Shown here piece after piece: positions 13,101-22,986 of a stretch of DNA of 64,000 nucleotides. A program made the translations under genes and the position numbers. The notes beneath the pieces are model-generated. The model was not told the origin of the DNA and searched no databases. It saw only the letters and a list, made by a program, of their open reading frames with translations. Source of the stretch: Protea cynaroides (Eukaryota; Streptophyta; Magnoliopsida; Proteales; Proteaceae); assembly GCA_028583415.1 (NCBI GenBank), contig CM053274.1, positions 88,117,902 through 88,181,901 of the forward strand, read 5' to 3'. The stretch's first letter is position 1, and the number at the start of each line of letters is the position of its first letter.

Positions 13101-16100
13101 CAGCCCACTCAATGTTTCCAATCAAAGCTTCAACAACCACCAATGGATGTATGAGAAGGTAGGTCTTCTAGGGCTTGGAGATGGGAGCTCTCTCTATCAC
13201 TCAGGGCTTTTCTATCTGGCTCAAGGGAATACCCAAAAATGTCAAGGCATCCCTGATATAGGCCCTAGCCAAAATTCCAATCCAATGAAAATGATACAAT
13301 GAGATTTTCCCGTGGAGCCAGTCGACCGCTCCGACAGGACGACCAACACTTCATCCGGTTGTAGTCCAGCTCTGGAAAAGGAACTCTCTGGAAACATTGT
13401 CTCTCCCTAGCCAGTTGACCGCCATATCATCTGCCTTTGACAGGTTTTCTAGGGAAATTAACTGGTCAAGCACCCTGCGTCTGCCACTTCGTCCGGCAGA
13501 CTCATTTCAGGCCATACAGATCTATTTTTGCTCTGTCTTTTTCTGGCTTCTTCTACACTTCTTTCTTGCTGAAATCCTTCACTTTCCAGCTAGGCTTGCT
13601 GAAATTCTTCACTCTTCAACTAGGCTTACTGAAATCCTTTACTTTCCAACCGAAACATGCTGGATCTCATCTCGAGGTTTCAAACCCGGATTCTTTTCGG
13701 CCAGGCTCGAAACCAAGACAGCTCGGAGATTTCAGTCAGTCCGAAACCTAGAACCATGGTCAAAAGACGGACTTCCAGCCAAGAGGAGCTATAAAGTTTA
13801 TCCATTTAAGAGCAATAAAGAACCACATGCAAGGACTGCAACTTGAACTCTACTCACTAGTAAAATATCAAGTTAATGAGTTAACCACCGCAACAGGAGC
13901 AAGATACATGTATATTTATTACATTTATAGTTTTTATACTAATAGCATCTGCACCTTGGATCAGACCATTGGAATGCCGACCATCAGACCAGAGACCTAA
14001 CATGCTGGCCGGTTTTAAAAACATTGCTGCTCATGATCCAAAAGAAAAGGTTAGCTAGCTCAAATACTTCGTATTGGAGGAGAGAAGGCATGACGCAGGA
14101 TTTGGATTTAGTATTTTACAGCAAAGTGACTTTCTTGTAAAAGTTTCATGTATAAAAATAAAAAGAAAAAGAGAAGAAAGAGTAAAATATTATAATATCT
14201 AGATGGTAATGTACCATATCTTCTTACCAATCCCTAGCCCTTTTGCTCAATTCTTATATGCAGGTTCCATATAATTATTCAAATAACATTTACCTAAAAT
14301 TTTCCCTTCTTTTTTTTCTTTTCGTATAGGTTTCCCATTCTTTGAGAAATACCAGAAAACTAATCTAAATTCCATATTTCCAAAAATAAAACGTGCATTG
14401 AAGTTGAAAGTTGGAACTTTAAGTAAACAACAGAAATTCAAAAAATAAAAAATAAAAAAAACTCACCAATCTTTATTCCTAGCAAGTCATCTTCATTGTC
14501 TACATCATGACTAGAACGACTGTATCTTCCATCAGCAGTTGCGTATCCAAATATCACACACAAATCAGCATAGTTCAAAAGTGTTTTAGTCTTGTAGGAC
14601 CGTGCATCAGGGTGTACCTGTATAAATTGCATGCACATTAGCTGCAGTTTATAAAGATACAGGTAAGATATATATAAATTTGAATAAAATAAGCAATGCA
14701 CCTTGATATATGCATCCCAAACATAATCATCGGCTGTTACCATTTGTCGTGCCTCATCCCAGGTAAAGCCATTCTGCTCAAGCAGAATCTTTACATCATT
14801 GAATTGCTTCCACAGATTAGTGTACCGACTTTTCAAAACATCCTTGTCATATTGGGATCCAAATTTTGCATTGAACCAAGTGAGCATATCAGTCCATGCT
14901 TGTTTATTGAATGTATGACCAATCATATTCTGTCTATACATCTGGTCTAGCATAAGATCAATGAAATAACGTTCCATGGGTGGTGTCCAATATGTCCTTG
15001 AACGATCACCAGTGGTTGGGGTTTGGCTACTCAATCCATCAACTGCAAATTCAAAAGAAGAAGAAGAAAAAGAAAGAAATCAACCGAGATGATTAAGCCG
15101 AACAATGAACATATCATTTTTCCAAGCATAAACTAAAAGCATTACTCATACTAGTCACTCTACATGTGAGCTAGATCTAGCATAAGATTAAGTAAGACCA
15201 CTCCCCTAGTTAAGGTGAATATTGATCCACTCGATAAATAAACATCATTGCTTGGGTCCTAGGGCATACTCAAGACACTCTGTAGTTAAGGCACTCAATG
15301 TACCACGTGTTACCTAACTCCAATTTTCATAATAATAAAACTTGGTCAATGCTTGCATGTAAAAGTATTCATAGTTTCAAATGATATAATAGAAAGGACC
15401 CTATCTTCACTCATGTGAAACCAATGATAAGGAAGTATCGTGACTCCATCGAGTGTAACGTCGTTGTCAGAACACGCTCACAAATTTAAGGAAAAACAGA
15501 CACACAAGAATCAGAATTGAGAAGATAAAAGATCTCCTCAGCATAAGAAAAAAAAAATACAATCTTTAAATTTGACAAGGAAAAATGGAAGAAAAATAAA
15601 AGAAAGGGGATCTGGGAAGCAGTAAAAGAACAATAGTGATGTCTCTTAAACATCAGTTAGGACTAGTCAACCTTAAGCTTGTTGCAAGCATTGAGAAGAC
15701 CCTGAAAACAACCCACATTCCCAATGAAAAACAATTATGGATAAATAAGCATCAGATTTTCTAATAAGAATTCTAAACATAAACCTCAGCTACAGGCATT
15801 AATACAACTCAGTTTGTAATGTTTCCTCTTCTTCCCCCCATTGTGTTAGTAAATAGAATTTGGACCAAATGCTGCAACTAAAGTCGTCCATTTGTCCAAT
15901 TAACGCTGTTAGCACTAGCAATATGCTGTGGGGCTGTTGGACCCACTTAGATTTGGTAGATTTATTATTTTTAGTCATTTTTTATTGGTATCTTGGTTTC
16001 CTAAGTTGTTAGGTCTCCTTTCCAATTTTGGAATATGTAATTAGGGAAGTTTCCTATTGGTTACTGTTTCTATGTTTTTCCTTACAATATAAATAAAGGA

Positions 16101-17768
16101 ATATGGGAAGAGGAGCCTAAGCAAGTTGACTCTCCTCTCTAGAGTTATTTCTCTTCTTTCTTTTTCTTCGATGGTTCTGTTTTTCTGGTTTTCTTTTATT
16201 TTCAAACTGTAAAATGGTATCAAAGCAATAGTTGATCCTTACTTGGGACTCTACAACTGCTGGTTTGAGAGTCGTACCTGGGTTTCTAGTTTGTGGTGAA
16301 ACCCTATTTTGTAGAAGAAGAAGAACTAGGGTTTTGATGAAGATAATTAATGTGTGAAAGTTCATACCTGATCAATTGAGTCTGCAACTGATGTTTATTG
16401 TTGCGGCTTGGTTCACAGTGACATCAACTATGCTGTTGTTGCTGCTTGGTTCACAGTAACCTATACTGTGTTGTTGCTGCTTGGTTCACAGTAACCTATA
16501 TTGTGTTATTGTTGCTTGGTTCACAGTAACCTATATTGCGTTGTTGCTGCTTGGCTCACAGTAACATGTACTGTACTGCTTTACTACTACTGCTGTTGTT
16601 GTTGCTTCTGTTGATACGTTGTTTCAAGTTGAAGCTCTTACATTCTCCTGTGCTCCAGCTTGAGGGGGATGTTAGTGTTAGCAATATGCTATGGGGCTGT
16701 GGCACCCACTTAGATTTAGAAGATTTATTATATATATGCGCAATTTGCTCTCTCTCCCTCTCTCTCTCTGACCATCTTTGACAAAAATGCGTTTGTTGCA
16801 GTTTGAAAATAAAAGAAAACCAGAAAAATAGAACCGTGGAAGAAAAAGAAAGAAGAGAAATAACTCTAGAGAGGAGAGTCAACTTTCGTACTTTCCTGTC
16901 CCATATTCCTTTGTTTATATTGATAAGAAAAAACATAGAAACAGTAACCACTAGGAAACTTCCCTAATTACATATTCTAAATAGAAAAGGAGACCTAACA
17001 ACTTAGGAAACCAAGATACCAATAGAAAATGACTAAAAATAATAAATCTACTAAATCTAAGTGGGTCCCATAACCCCATAGCATATTGCTAATGTAGGAC
17101 CAGTCCCTAACTCAACAAATTAGGAACCAGTCACACAATAGGATCGATGAACAGTACTTTTTCTCTTCTTCTTTTTTTTTATTTTTTATAATATATAACA
17201 AGAAAAGGAAAAGAATCAATAGGTGGAGGGAAGAAAGGATGGAAGAAAAGTAGGGAGGATATGACCTAAGGCATCTCACCTTAAGGCCTAAGCAGCTTCT
17301 CACCACCAGAGGTCTCTCACCTCATGAGTCTCTCACTCATCTGTCTCTCACAGACATGGCATAAACCAAATTTCTTTCATTACTTCAAATCTATCCTTTG
17401 GCCTAAGCTTTACATCACTTTAAATACTCAAAATTGGCTCTCAACATGGAAAGGAATTGACAAAGAAAATTAACTAACTTGAAATGAAACTAACTAGGAA
17501 AGTAACTACTAAAGGAATTAAAATATATCGGAGATAACATCCTACTATAATAACTAAACAGCATCATATCTTTCCTTGATTGCTTCAGCAACATCACATC
17601 CTTTTAAGATTGATATTTCCAATCAAATGTTTTATTTGATCTTGCAATATCTAATTTAATCTTGTGAGATCTGATTTGATCTTACGAGATCTTGTGAGAT
17701 CTTGTGAGATCTTGTGACTTGATCTTGATGTGATCTTGATTTCCATTGGCATGGGCTGAATAATACTG

Positions 17769-17837
<69 letters not shown>

Positions 17838-19392
17838 CTAACTAGCAGTTCAGAAAGGACATGATGCAACAAAACCCTTTGTTAGGCACATTACACAGGC
17901 AGACTGCTAATGTTGTGCTCTAGCTGCAGTTTCCCATTATGGTCTATTTGTATACTTAACATAAAAATCACAACTTTGCACGGCATCTTGATGAGTTATA
18001 CATGCAGCAGTCACAAGATTGTGTTGATACCTGTATTCCAGATTATATTTCACTACGTTATAAAGCAACTTAGGGTTATAAAGAGTTCAGAACCATTTTC
18101 CCAGGAATTTATGGGTTTCTTCTAAATTCCAGATTCAACTGTAGACATCTTCAATCCCCCAGTATCCATTCACCACTCCACCAAAAGAACATTTAACTTC
18201 TCAATTGCATGAAGAGGAAATCATCCCTACTGGCAATTTTAGCTGACTTCTACTGATGTTTATTGTATGTGTTGGTCATCAAATTCCATAAATGACGAAG
18301 GAAAGTTTTTAGTTTTTTGTTTATATTGAAAACCATCAATCTTCATTTATCACTGGATACAAGGTGCACTCCAAGGTTCTGTTCTCATTATATAGGCTTC
18401 AAATCATGCTCCACTGTAGTTGCTCTCTTCTAAAAACTCTTACTTATTTAATGCAACCCTAAATGATACCTTTGAATATCAAACTACCATACACACAAAG
18501 CAACATAATGGCTTTTTTTCTTTTTCTTTTTTCTGCGAACCCTCTCTTGGGGCAGAAGACTTTATTCAGCCAGAAAGGGGCAAGAGGTTTCCTACAAGAG
18601 GGAGGTCTTCTGGAAAGCCAAAATCTCAGATGCATACAAAAGCCACCTTTTACTTTTTAAGGTAATCAATGACTCAATGTTGATGTTGCCTTATGATTTT
18701 TATTATGAGATGATTATATGAGGTTGATGCTTATCATTAATTTCATGATGCCAATGAGCTCAGTTGCTTTTACAGTTAGCCTATAGAAACAATGAAAGGA
18801 TGGACAAAGGTGAGATACTTCTTCCCCAATACAATGGAAAGGGTCAGTTTTGAGTCAACCTTTTAACCTGCCCATGAAAATTAATGATTAAAAATTTTCT
18901 GAATTAAATTTTTTTTTGAAGATTTCCTTGGTAAAGGGATTCTAAAATTCCCTATTTACTTCAGAAGAAACAATTACTTCAACCTTTGTCTCATTTTTTA
19001 ATTCAAGCTGACACTGAAAAGCTTTCAATTCTTCCAGTGTAACAGCAAGTTCTTCCCTGCTTGGAAAAATCTATTCTAGAAAACTACATCACGCAATTCG
19101 ATGCCATTAAACCGTTATATGCAGCACAAAAACAAACAAAACCTTTAGAATGAAATTGTTTTTCAGAGAATCAATGAAAGAAGAGAACTGAAAGTAGAAA
19201 CCCAAAAAAGAACCATAGTATTCCACAAAACCAGGCAAGAACGAGGTTGAATCCAATCTACCCAGAGAGGTAAACAAAAGGAAATCGAAGAACACATTGA
19301 AGGAGAGCAACAGGAGAATGCGAAGAAGAATAAACAAGCAGTGTGTCGAAGTTATACTGCTCACCTCTTCGATTGGGAGGAACGATTTGCAT
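3830..19392 (-). CDS. Myb/SANT-like DNA-binding repeat protein gene (L10-interacting-MYB / At2g24960-like), partial at 3' end
   Basis: The gene reads right to left, with coding exons at 19365-19392, 14702-15042, 14467-14617, 10592-10926, 10358-10508 and 3830-4176. All junctions have GT/AG and the phases agree, giving 451 codons without a stop. The protein has three Myb/SANT-like (Myb_DNA-bind_3) domains, each with WTPPM-RYFI, HTF--QAW-DM and a WDE box. The first two domains are followed by a 50-residue module beginning HP-ARSY. Family members are nuclear and DNA-associated; one interacts with ribosomal protein L10 in NIK1 immune signalling. Assignment of this gene to that role is by family only. 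After the third domain the donor at 3830 is intact, but I find no next exon down to position 1, so the gene either continues outside the window or is broken. The introns carry many transposons. Confidence 0.75.
4834..4994 (-). mobile_element. SINE (Au-like), full length, in a Myb/SANT-like intron
   Basis: Read on the minus strand, the copy starts GAGGCGAGCCTTGGTGTGAC, has an A-box-like TGGTGTGACGG and a B-box-like GGTTCAAAACA about 50 bp apart, and ends in CTGGGACACCC before a T-rich tail. These are the parts of a tRNA-derived plant SINE. A 15-bp A-rich direct repeat (AAAACAAAAAGAAAA) lies at 4818-4832 and 4999-5013 and is a likely target duplication, although its low complexity weakens it. 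A related copy lies at 56987-57137. Confidence 0.7.
5152..5348 (-). repeat. 3' LTR of Copia copy 1
   Basis: This 197-bp repeat is nearly identical to 9867-10066. It contains short tandem copies of GGTAGTACA / GGTAATACA. The polypurine tract adjoins at 5349-5360. Confidence 0.93.
5356..6956 (-). pseudogene. Copia copy 1 reverse transcriptase and RNase H
   Basis: Frames at 6956-6774, 6558-5707 and 5679-5356 together form a Copia RT (GSRSVGCKWIF, LKRSLYGLKQSPRVW, catalytic LLVYVDDI, YFLGIEVARS) followed by RNase H (EAYTDVDWAGS, KLFCDNQAAISIANNP, KHVEVDRHFIKEK). The YVDD box is intact. Frameshifts occur between about 6560 and 6780 and near 5705. RNase H reaches to 20 bp from the 3' LTR. Confidence 0.85.
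7255..8282 (-). pseudogene. Copia copy 1 protease/GAG-pre-integrase and integrase, internally deleted
   Basis: The frame at 8282-7833 holds a pre-integrase region ending WHRRLGYPS. The frame at 8017-7550 then jumps to FHNMIKTQFQTQLKMLRSD and AQNGVAERKNRHLLETAKT, which is the second half of the integrase core with the catalytic Glu region. The HHCC zinc finger and the first catalytic Asp expected between them are missing. The frame at 7677-7255 carries the post-core region (VFGCLCYARN, FLGYS). The deletion means integrase cannot be functional. Confidence 0.7.
8560..9372 (-). pseudogene. Copia copy 1 gag, with a stop inside the zinc knuckle
   Basis: A 254-codon frame starts at ATG 9372 and shows the Copia gag layout (LDGGNYLMWSR near the N-terminus, then a helical UBN2-type region). 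The CCHC knuckle is cut by TGA after CEYCSKL. The same frame continues after it with HTKDTCWKLYGKP, so a single Arg-to-stop change is the likely lesion. This would separate gag from the downstream pol. Confidence 0.8.
9867..10066 (-). repeat. 5' LTR of Copia copy 1
   Basis: This 200-bp repeat starts the element in its own orientation. The primer-binding site matching the 3' end of initiator tRNA-Met abuts it at 9854-9866. Confidence 0.93.
10358..10926 (-). CDS. Myb/SANT-like gene, repeat module 2 (exons A' and B')
   Basis: Exon A' (10592-10926, 335 nt) follows TTTTCAG and ends AAG|GTTTGT. Exon B' (10358-10508, 151 nt) follows TGTAG and ends GCTG|GTGCGT. A' encodes the second Myb/SANT-like domain (SRTDWTPPMDRYFIDLMLDQ). 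B' encodes HPFARSYRTRTFPNYKDLCL and an acidic KDLEDD tract. B' has exactly the same length and phases as exon B, which points to duplication of an exon pair. Confidence 0.8.
11424..12400. mobile_element. hAT-type non-autonomous element, 977 bp, in a Myb/SANT-like intron
   Basis: The 8-bp direct repeat GATGTACC lies at 11416-11423 and 12401-12408. The ends are short inverted repeats (CATAGTTG at both, with one end continuing TCAAGGCG). The GGCG/CAAGGCG-rich ends and 8-bp duplication suggest hAT. There is no transposase ORF. A strong internal hairpin lies at 11696-11821. The element sits between exons B and A' of the Myb/SANT-like gene. Confidence 0.72.
11696..11821. repeat. Near-perfect hairpin inside the hAT-type element
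   Basis: The left arm 11696-11756 and right arm 11764-11821 are reverse complements with few mismatches (shared core CGGATTCAAGCAATCTCG) around a 7-nt loop GAATAAT. If transcribed, this would form a stem of about 60 bp. Confidence 0.75.
12583..12630. repeat. CA / CCCA microsatellite
   Basis: A run of CACACA followed by CCCACCCA units and CACACA again. The surrounding 12.4-13.9 kb of this intron has no gene that I can recognise. Confidence 0.85.
13074..13099. repeat. CT microsatellite
   Basis: Run of TC dinucleotides in the intron between exons A' and B. Confidence 0.85.
13562..13655. repeat. 30-bp minisatellite, three copies
   Basis: Three imperfect head-to-tail copies of a 30-bp unit containing CTTGCTGAAATCCTTCACTT. 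Because the unit is a multiple of three, it also gives a repeated peptide in an otherwise unsupported ORF. Confidence 0.75.
14467..15042 (-). CDS. Myb/SANT-like gene, repeat module 1 (exons A and B)
   Basis: Exon A (14702-15042, 341 nt) follows acceptor TTTGCAG and ends AAG|GTGCAT. It encodes the first Myb/SANT-like domain (RSRTYWTPPMERYFIDLML to WDAYIK). Exon B (14467-14617, 151 nt) follows TACAG and ends ATTG|GTGAGT. It encodes a 50-residue linker with HPDARSYKTKT, LNYADLCVIFG and an acidic NEDD tract. The phases (2 leftover bases at the start of A, 0 at A/B, 1 at the end of B) recur in the next module. Confidence 0.8.
16397..16580 (+). repeat. 35-bp tandem repeat in the TRIM interior, about five copies
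   Basis: Five imperfect units containing TTGTTGCTGCTTGGTTCACA and an AGTAACCTATA tail lie between the primer site and the purine tract. Confidence 0.8.
16797..17092 (-). repeat. Inverted LTR of the TRIM family
   Basis: The reverse complement of this stretch aligns along its length with 15907-16211, including the AGTTGACTCTCCTCTCTAGA block and the AAATCTAAGTGGG block. With LTR1 it forms a large inverted repeat with a spacer of about 585 bp. Confidence 0.8.
17640..17725. repeat. Short tandem repeat of GATCTTGTGA type
   Basis: Imperfect 10-bp units (AGATCTTGTG) repeated several times. Apart from this and the adjacent AT run, 17.1-19.36 kb shows nothing but intron sequence. Confidence 0.65.
17772..17835. 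repeat. AT microsatellite
   Basis: About 32 AT dinucleotides in the first intron of the Myb/SANT-like gene. Confidence 0.95.
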
Positions 19393-19511
19393 TTTGGCGC
19401 CTGATCAAGGTTGGAGAAGGAAAAGAGTAACCCTACTCCAGAATAGCGGAAGTAAACGTATTGGGCGTGTTTGGTCGCAAAGGAAGCCCGGAGGCACAGG
19501 AGGTTTTTCAT
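19365..19511 (-). CDS. Probable first exon of the Myb/SANT-like gene (leader plus 9 codons)
   Basis: A minus-strand ATG at 19392 opens 28 coding bases (MQIVPPNRR plus one base) that end at a donor GAAGAG|GTGAGC at 19365. The single leftover G combines with the TT at the start of the next exon (15042) to give Val, so the phase fits exactly. An upstream ATG at 19511 lies in another frame. It would run through the same donor in phase 0, which does not fit the next exon, so it is either an upstream ORF or lies before the transcription start. The exon was chosen by phase and position only, since nine residues show no homology. Confidence 0.45.
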
Positions 19512-19797
19512 ATTCCAGATAAACTGACATGGGGTGTTAATTTCTGGCTCCCACCGTCACCCCTGAACCAAATCGATTGATTAAAAACTCAGACTGGCAT
19601 GCATCGTTTATGAAACATATCGGACTTAAACCTGGACCGATCATTAATTGGTCATTCACAGTGTCAAGGTGCAGCCTGTCTGTCACCCAACCTCGTCGAC
19701 CTATTATGGGCTGAATCCGTAATCGATCGATTAAATGATCATTAAACTAAATCCATAAAGGCCTAAACCCTAACTCTCTAAGTGGTTAAATAACTGT

Positions 19798-19929
19798 ATT
19801 TGGTATAGTTTATATTTATGTTGAGTTATTTGTATCAAATCATTTATGAGGATAAATTATGAGTCATAAATAATAACGATTTAATTCCACTAATCATAAA
19901 GGACTAATAATAAATTATGGCTCTACCAA

Positions 19930-19981
<52 letters not shown>

Positions 19982-20118
19982 TATGACAATAATGATAAAC
20001 ACTTTCTAACATATTATTAAATTATTTTAAATATAAATAAATATCATAAATCAAACCAAACAACTACATATGTCATAATGTGTTATATAATTAATTATAT
20101 AATACGTACGTACCAAAG
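19798..20118 (-). mobile_element. MITE copy A (TTTGGTAT-ended family)
   Basis: The reverse complement resembles 50000-50268 along its length, with the same ends (TTTGGTA at one end, AACTATACCAAAT at the other). Shared inner blocks include TTAATTATATAA, GATATTTATTTATATTTAAA and GTGTTTATCATTATTGT. It is AT-rich and has no ORF. An AAT microsatellite (19930-19980) has expanded inside it. Confidence 0.68.
19930..19980. repeat. AAT microsatellite
   Basis: About 17 ATA/AAT units inside MITE copy A. Confidence 0.95.
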
Positions 20119-20653
20119 AGAATCTTAATTAAGAACTTAAAATAAATTATTGTGTTTTAAATGTTGATTAAATAATGATCAATTATAACAAAATTGGGCC
20201 AAGGGTTGTGCTTTTTTTCCATTGTGGACTAGTTGGTAGAATTGGGACTATTAGCAAAAGACCAAATAGCATAAATAATTATGGACCAGTTGGTTTGCAT
20301 CGTTGAAGCCCGTTAATAGACCGATTAGCATAAGACCGATTAAGAACCAAGACTGATCAGATTGAATATAAACGTGTCAATGTCTCTCAAATGATGATAA
20401 ATTAGTTAAACATGTTGATCACGTGCAAGGTATTAAATTGATGGAAACCAACTAGGCCCGATTGAGATTGATCAATTGACACCCCTATCGTATTAAGGGT
20501 GGAGCACTAGGGGCATTAATCTTGACTCTTCCTTCTCATCTTAGCACTCTTCTTGCTTTCACATTCCCCAAAGAGACATTTTTCTTTACGAAAGGGCCTA
20601 CATTATTTACAAGGCTCTTGTCATTGCAGGATCTAGGGAAAAGACTAATATAC

Positions 20654-22981
20654 TGTCACACCCCAATTCTGATCCAACCAGAACGGTGTGAGTGAACCGT
20701 CATTGAACCAACGGTTCACACCAGGATCTCGAATAGGCCGTGTCCACCCATACAAACCAATTACACATAACCACAATCGAATATAAATATACAATGAAGA
20801 CTTTAAATAGAATGAACCGAGTATCTATTGATAATTTAAATAAATATCTCGTTATTCAAATTCAAACCCATAAGATAATAATCTTTTACATCTCTTACTA
20901 ACAAACAAAAATAACTAAAATAAATAAATAAAACAAATCACAGGTACACGCGAAGGGCACTCGCATGAAGCGTCATGCTCGCCCTCTCCCCGCCTGTACA
21001 TCCAACACCGCGACACCACCATACGCGAGCGTTTACGTATCGTCCCACGGATATCCCCGCATCAACATCTAAAAACAATGTATATACAAATGGTGAGCAC
21101 ACAACACGCCTCGGTAAGGCAATCGAAGTTTCACAAGATTATGCATGAGTAACAATCATTTTATCCTGTGGTCCGGTTTTAAGTTTGCAACGCGCTATAG
21201 AAAGGTTTGATGGCCCCCGCACCTCTATACACGAGTGTGTGACATCGCACAAGAATCACACTACCACCAACCCACATGCACCCATCATGGAATAGAGATA
21301 GAGCTAAGGTATACCCGCACCTCCCCGATACTCTACCCATACCGAACCTAAGCCCCTGCGGCCGGGGGCTCGCAAACCGGGCTCGCAACTAACCAATCCT
21401 ATATGTCAACAATGTATGCTCTATCCCAGCACAGCCGCTACGGCATAGAGATAGAGCTAGAGCGTGCGGGCCGGGCCGAGACCGGAAACCTCACCTCCCC
21501 CGATACCCTATCCGCAACTAACCCACTAGGATAGAAACAATCGCGGTAGACCCTATCCCAACACAACTCCCTACGGCATGGAGATAGAGCTAAAGCATCG
21601 TGGACAAGGCAGTCGACTCGAATCCTCGGTACCACCCAACGATGGCCGGGACAACTCAATATCGGAGACCAACGTACCACGATCTTCCCCCGATACCCCA
21701 CCGTACCAAGCATGTTAAGATAGAATACTACAAAGGTGCCGGTGTGAAGAGCGATCCCGGCCCATGCCCCACTCCACACACCAACGAAAAACAATCACAT
21801 GCCTAACAATCACATCCTATGAATGCATGAACAATAATAATAACCCGAAAGTAAAGGATGGCATGTGAATATGCACAAACATCACATCATAGACATTCAA
21901 TGATTAACAACGATTTCTGCAATTAATTATTAGGTTTAGGTCGATTCCCTTACCCGACGCTCGCTCGATTACTTGCTCCCGTCACAAGATCCAAACGACA
22001 AGTCACAGTCCTACATAATATTAGGGTTTCATTAGAATATATTATTTAGGGTTTCATGTTGGTCGGAAACCAACAGAGATCACAAAATACCCTCACGGGC
22101 CGACCGGTGGCATGTACCGATCGCGGCTCGTGGGAAAGACTTGGCGACCGGTTGGTCACCGGTCCCCCACGATAACCTCCCGAGAGGTAGCGGTCGCAAC
22201 ATACCGGTCGCACTATGTGCAACCGGTATAGTCGGCCGGATGTCTCCGGAAGACCATACATGGGTTCTTTCGACCGCCGTCGATCATCCTCCATGGATTT
22301 TCAGGGTTTCTCCTATCCATCCTAAGTCTAGGCTTTGAGTTAGAGTTATCCCTAACTCATTCAAGTCTCGTTTCGATGAATATCATCTCGAAACTCGAAT
22401 CTAGGGTTTGACGGCAACTTAGGGTTTATTGGCCAATTTAGGGTTTTAGATCAATACCTACTTTGCATGGTATTGATCCACCCACACAACTATCATAGGG
22501 TAAGAAGATGGATCCAAACACTTACGTTGACGGGTGTAGCGAGAGCTTCACAAACGGTAATGGCGGCACCTCCTTCTTCTTCCTAGCTCCTTCTCCTCTC
22601 CAAGCTCTTTCTCTTCTCTAGGGTTTGTGAGAGACAATGGAAAGGATTTGAGGGGTTTAAAGGTGTATTTATAGGCTAGAAATAGGGTTTAGTAACCCTA
22701 CTAGGATTAGAAAACTTCTAGGATTCGAAATCAGGAAAGCGGGACCCGCTGAGACCAATTTCTAAATTCCCGCACATAGCCTGTGCGGCATACCGGTCGG
22801 CCGGTACCATCATCCGGTACCATCGACCGGTATACCTAAAATCGGGTATCATTGGTCGACTTTGGTCCGATTTCGTACCTGTTTGTTATCCGCTTGCCCC
22901 GTCTGGCTCGGTGATGATCGGAAAACCTGTCACGATACAAAACCCAAGGTTAAACCGGGTTTTCAGAGTGCGGGTCTTACA
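20654..22981 (-). mobile_element. Gypsy (Tekay-like chromovirus) solo LTR
   Basis: This is a 2328-bp LTR (TGTAAGACC to GGTGTGACA read on the minus strand) with a 5-bp target duplication TATAC at 20649-20653 and 22982-22986 and no internal sequence, so it is a solo LTR. It matches 41538-43871 almost throughout. That copy carries a chromovirus integrase, which is the basis for the family call. The body contains many ACCGGT and GGTCG motifs. Short ORFs within it have no recognisable product. Confidence 0.92.
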
Positions 22982-22986
22982 TATAC

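Larger units (their letters stand above)
15907..17092 (+). mobile_element. TRIM-like miniature LTR retrotransposon with a third, inverted LTR
   Basis: LTR1 (15907-16211, starting TGTTAGCACTAGCAATATGC) is followed by a tRNA-iMet primer site (TGGTATCAAAGC, 16215-16226). A short non-coding interior with five 35-bp tandem units follows, then a purine tract (TTGAGGGGGA, 16660-16669) and a truncated LTR2 starting TGTTAGTGTTAGC at 16670. A further near-full LTR of the same family lies in reverse orientation at 16797-17092. The interior of about 450 bp has no gag or pol. The whole structure is in the first large intron of the Myb/SANT-like gene. No target duplication was found. Confidence 0.75.

Noticed and set aside
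13397..13846. 149-codon plus-strand open frame with repeated peptide
   Set aside because: The length is produced by a 30-bp minisatellite in an intron. There is no domain, and an overlapping frame is equally open.
3830..15042. Interpretation of the three Myb/SANT-like domains as three separate genes
   Set aside because: Exon phases, acceptors and donors connect them into one open frame, and no start or stop codons separate them.
21179..22338. Several open frames of 65-118 codons on both strands
   Set aside because: They lie in a Gypsy LTR and recur in the 41538-43871 copy. They reflect GC-richer LTR sequence rather than genes.
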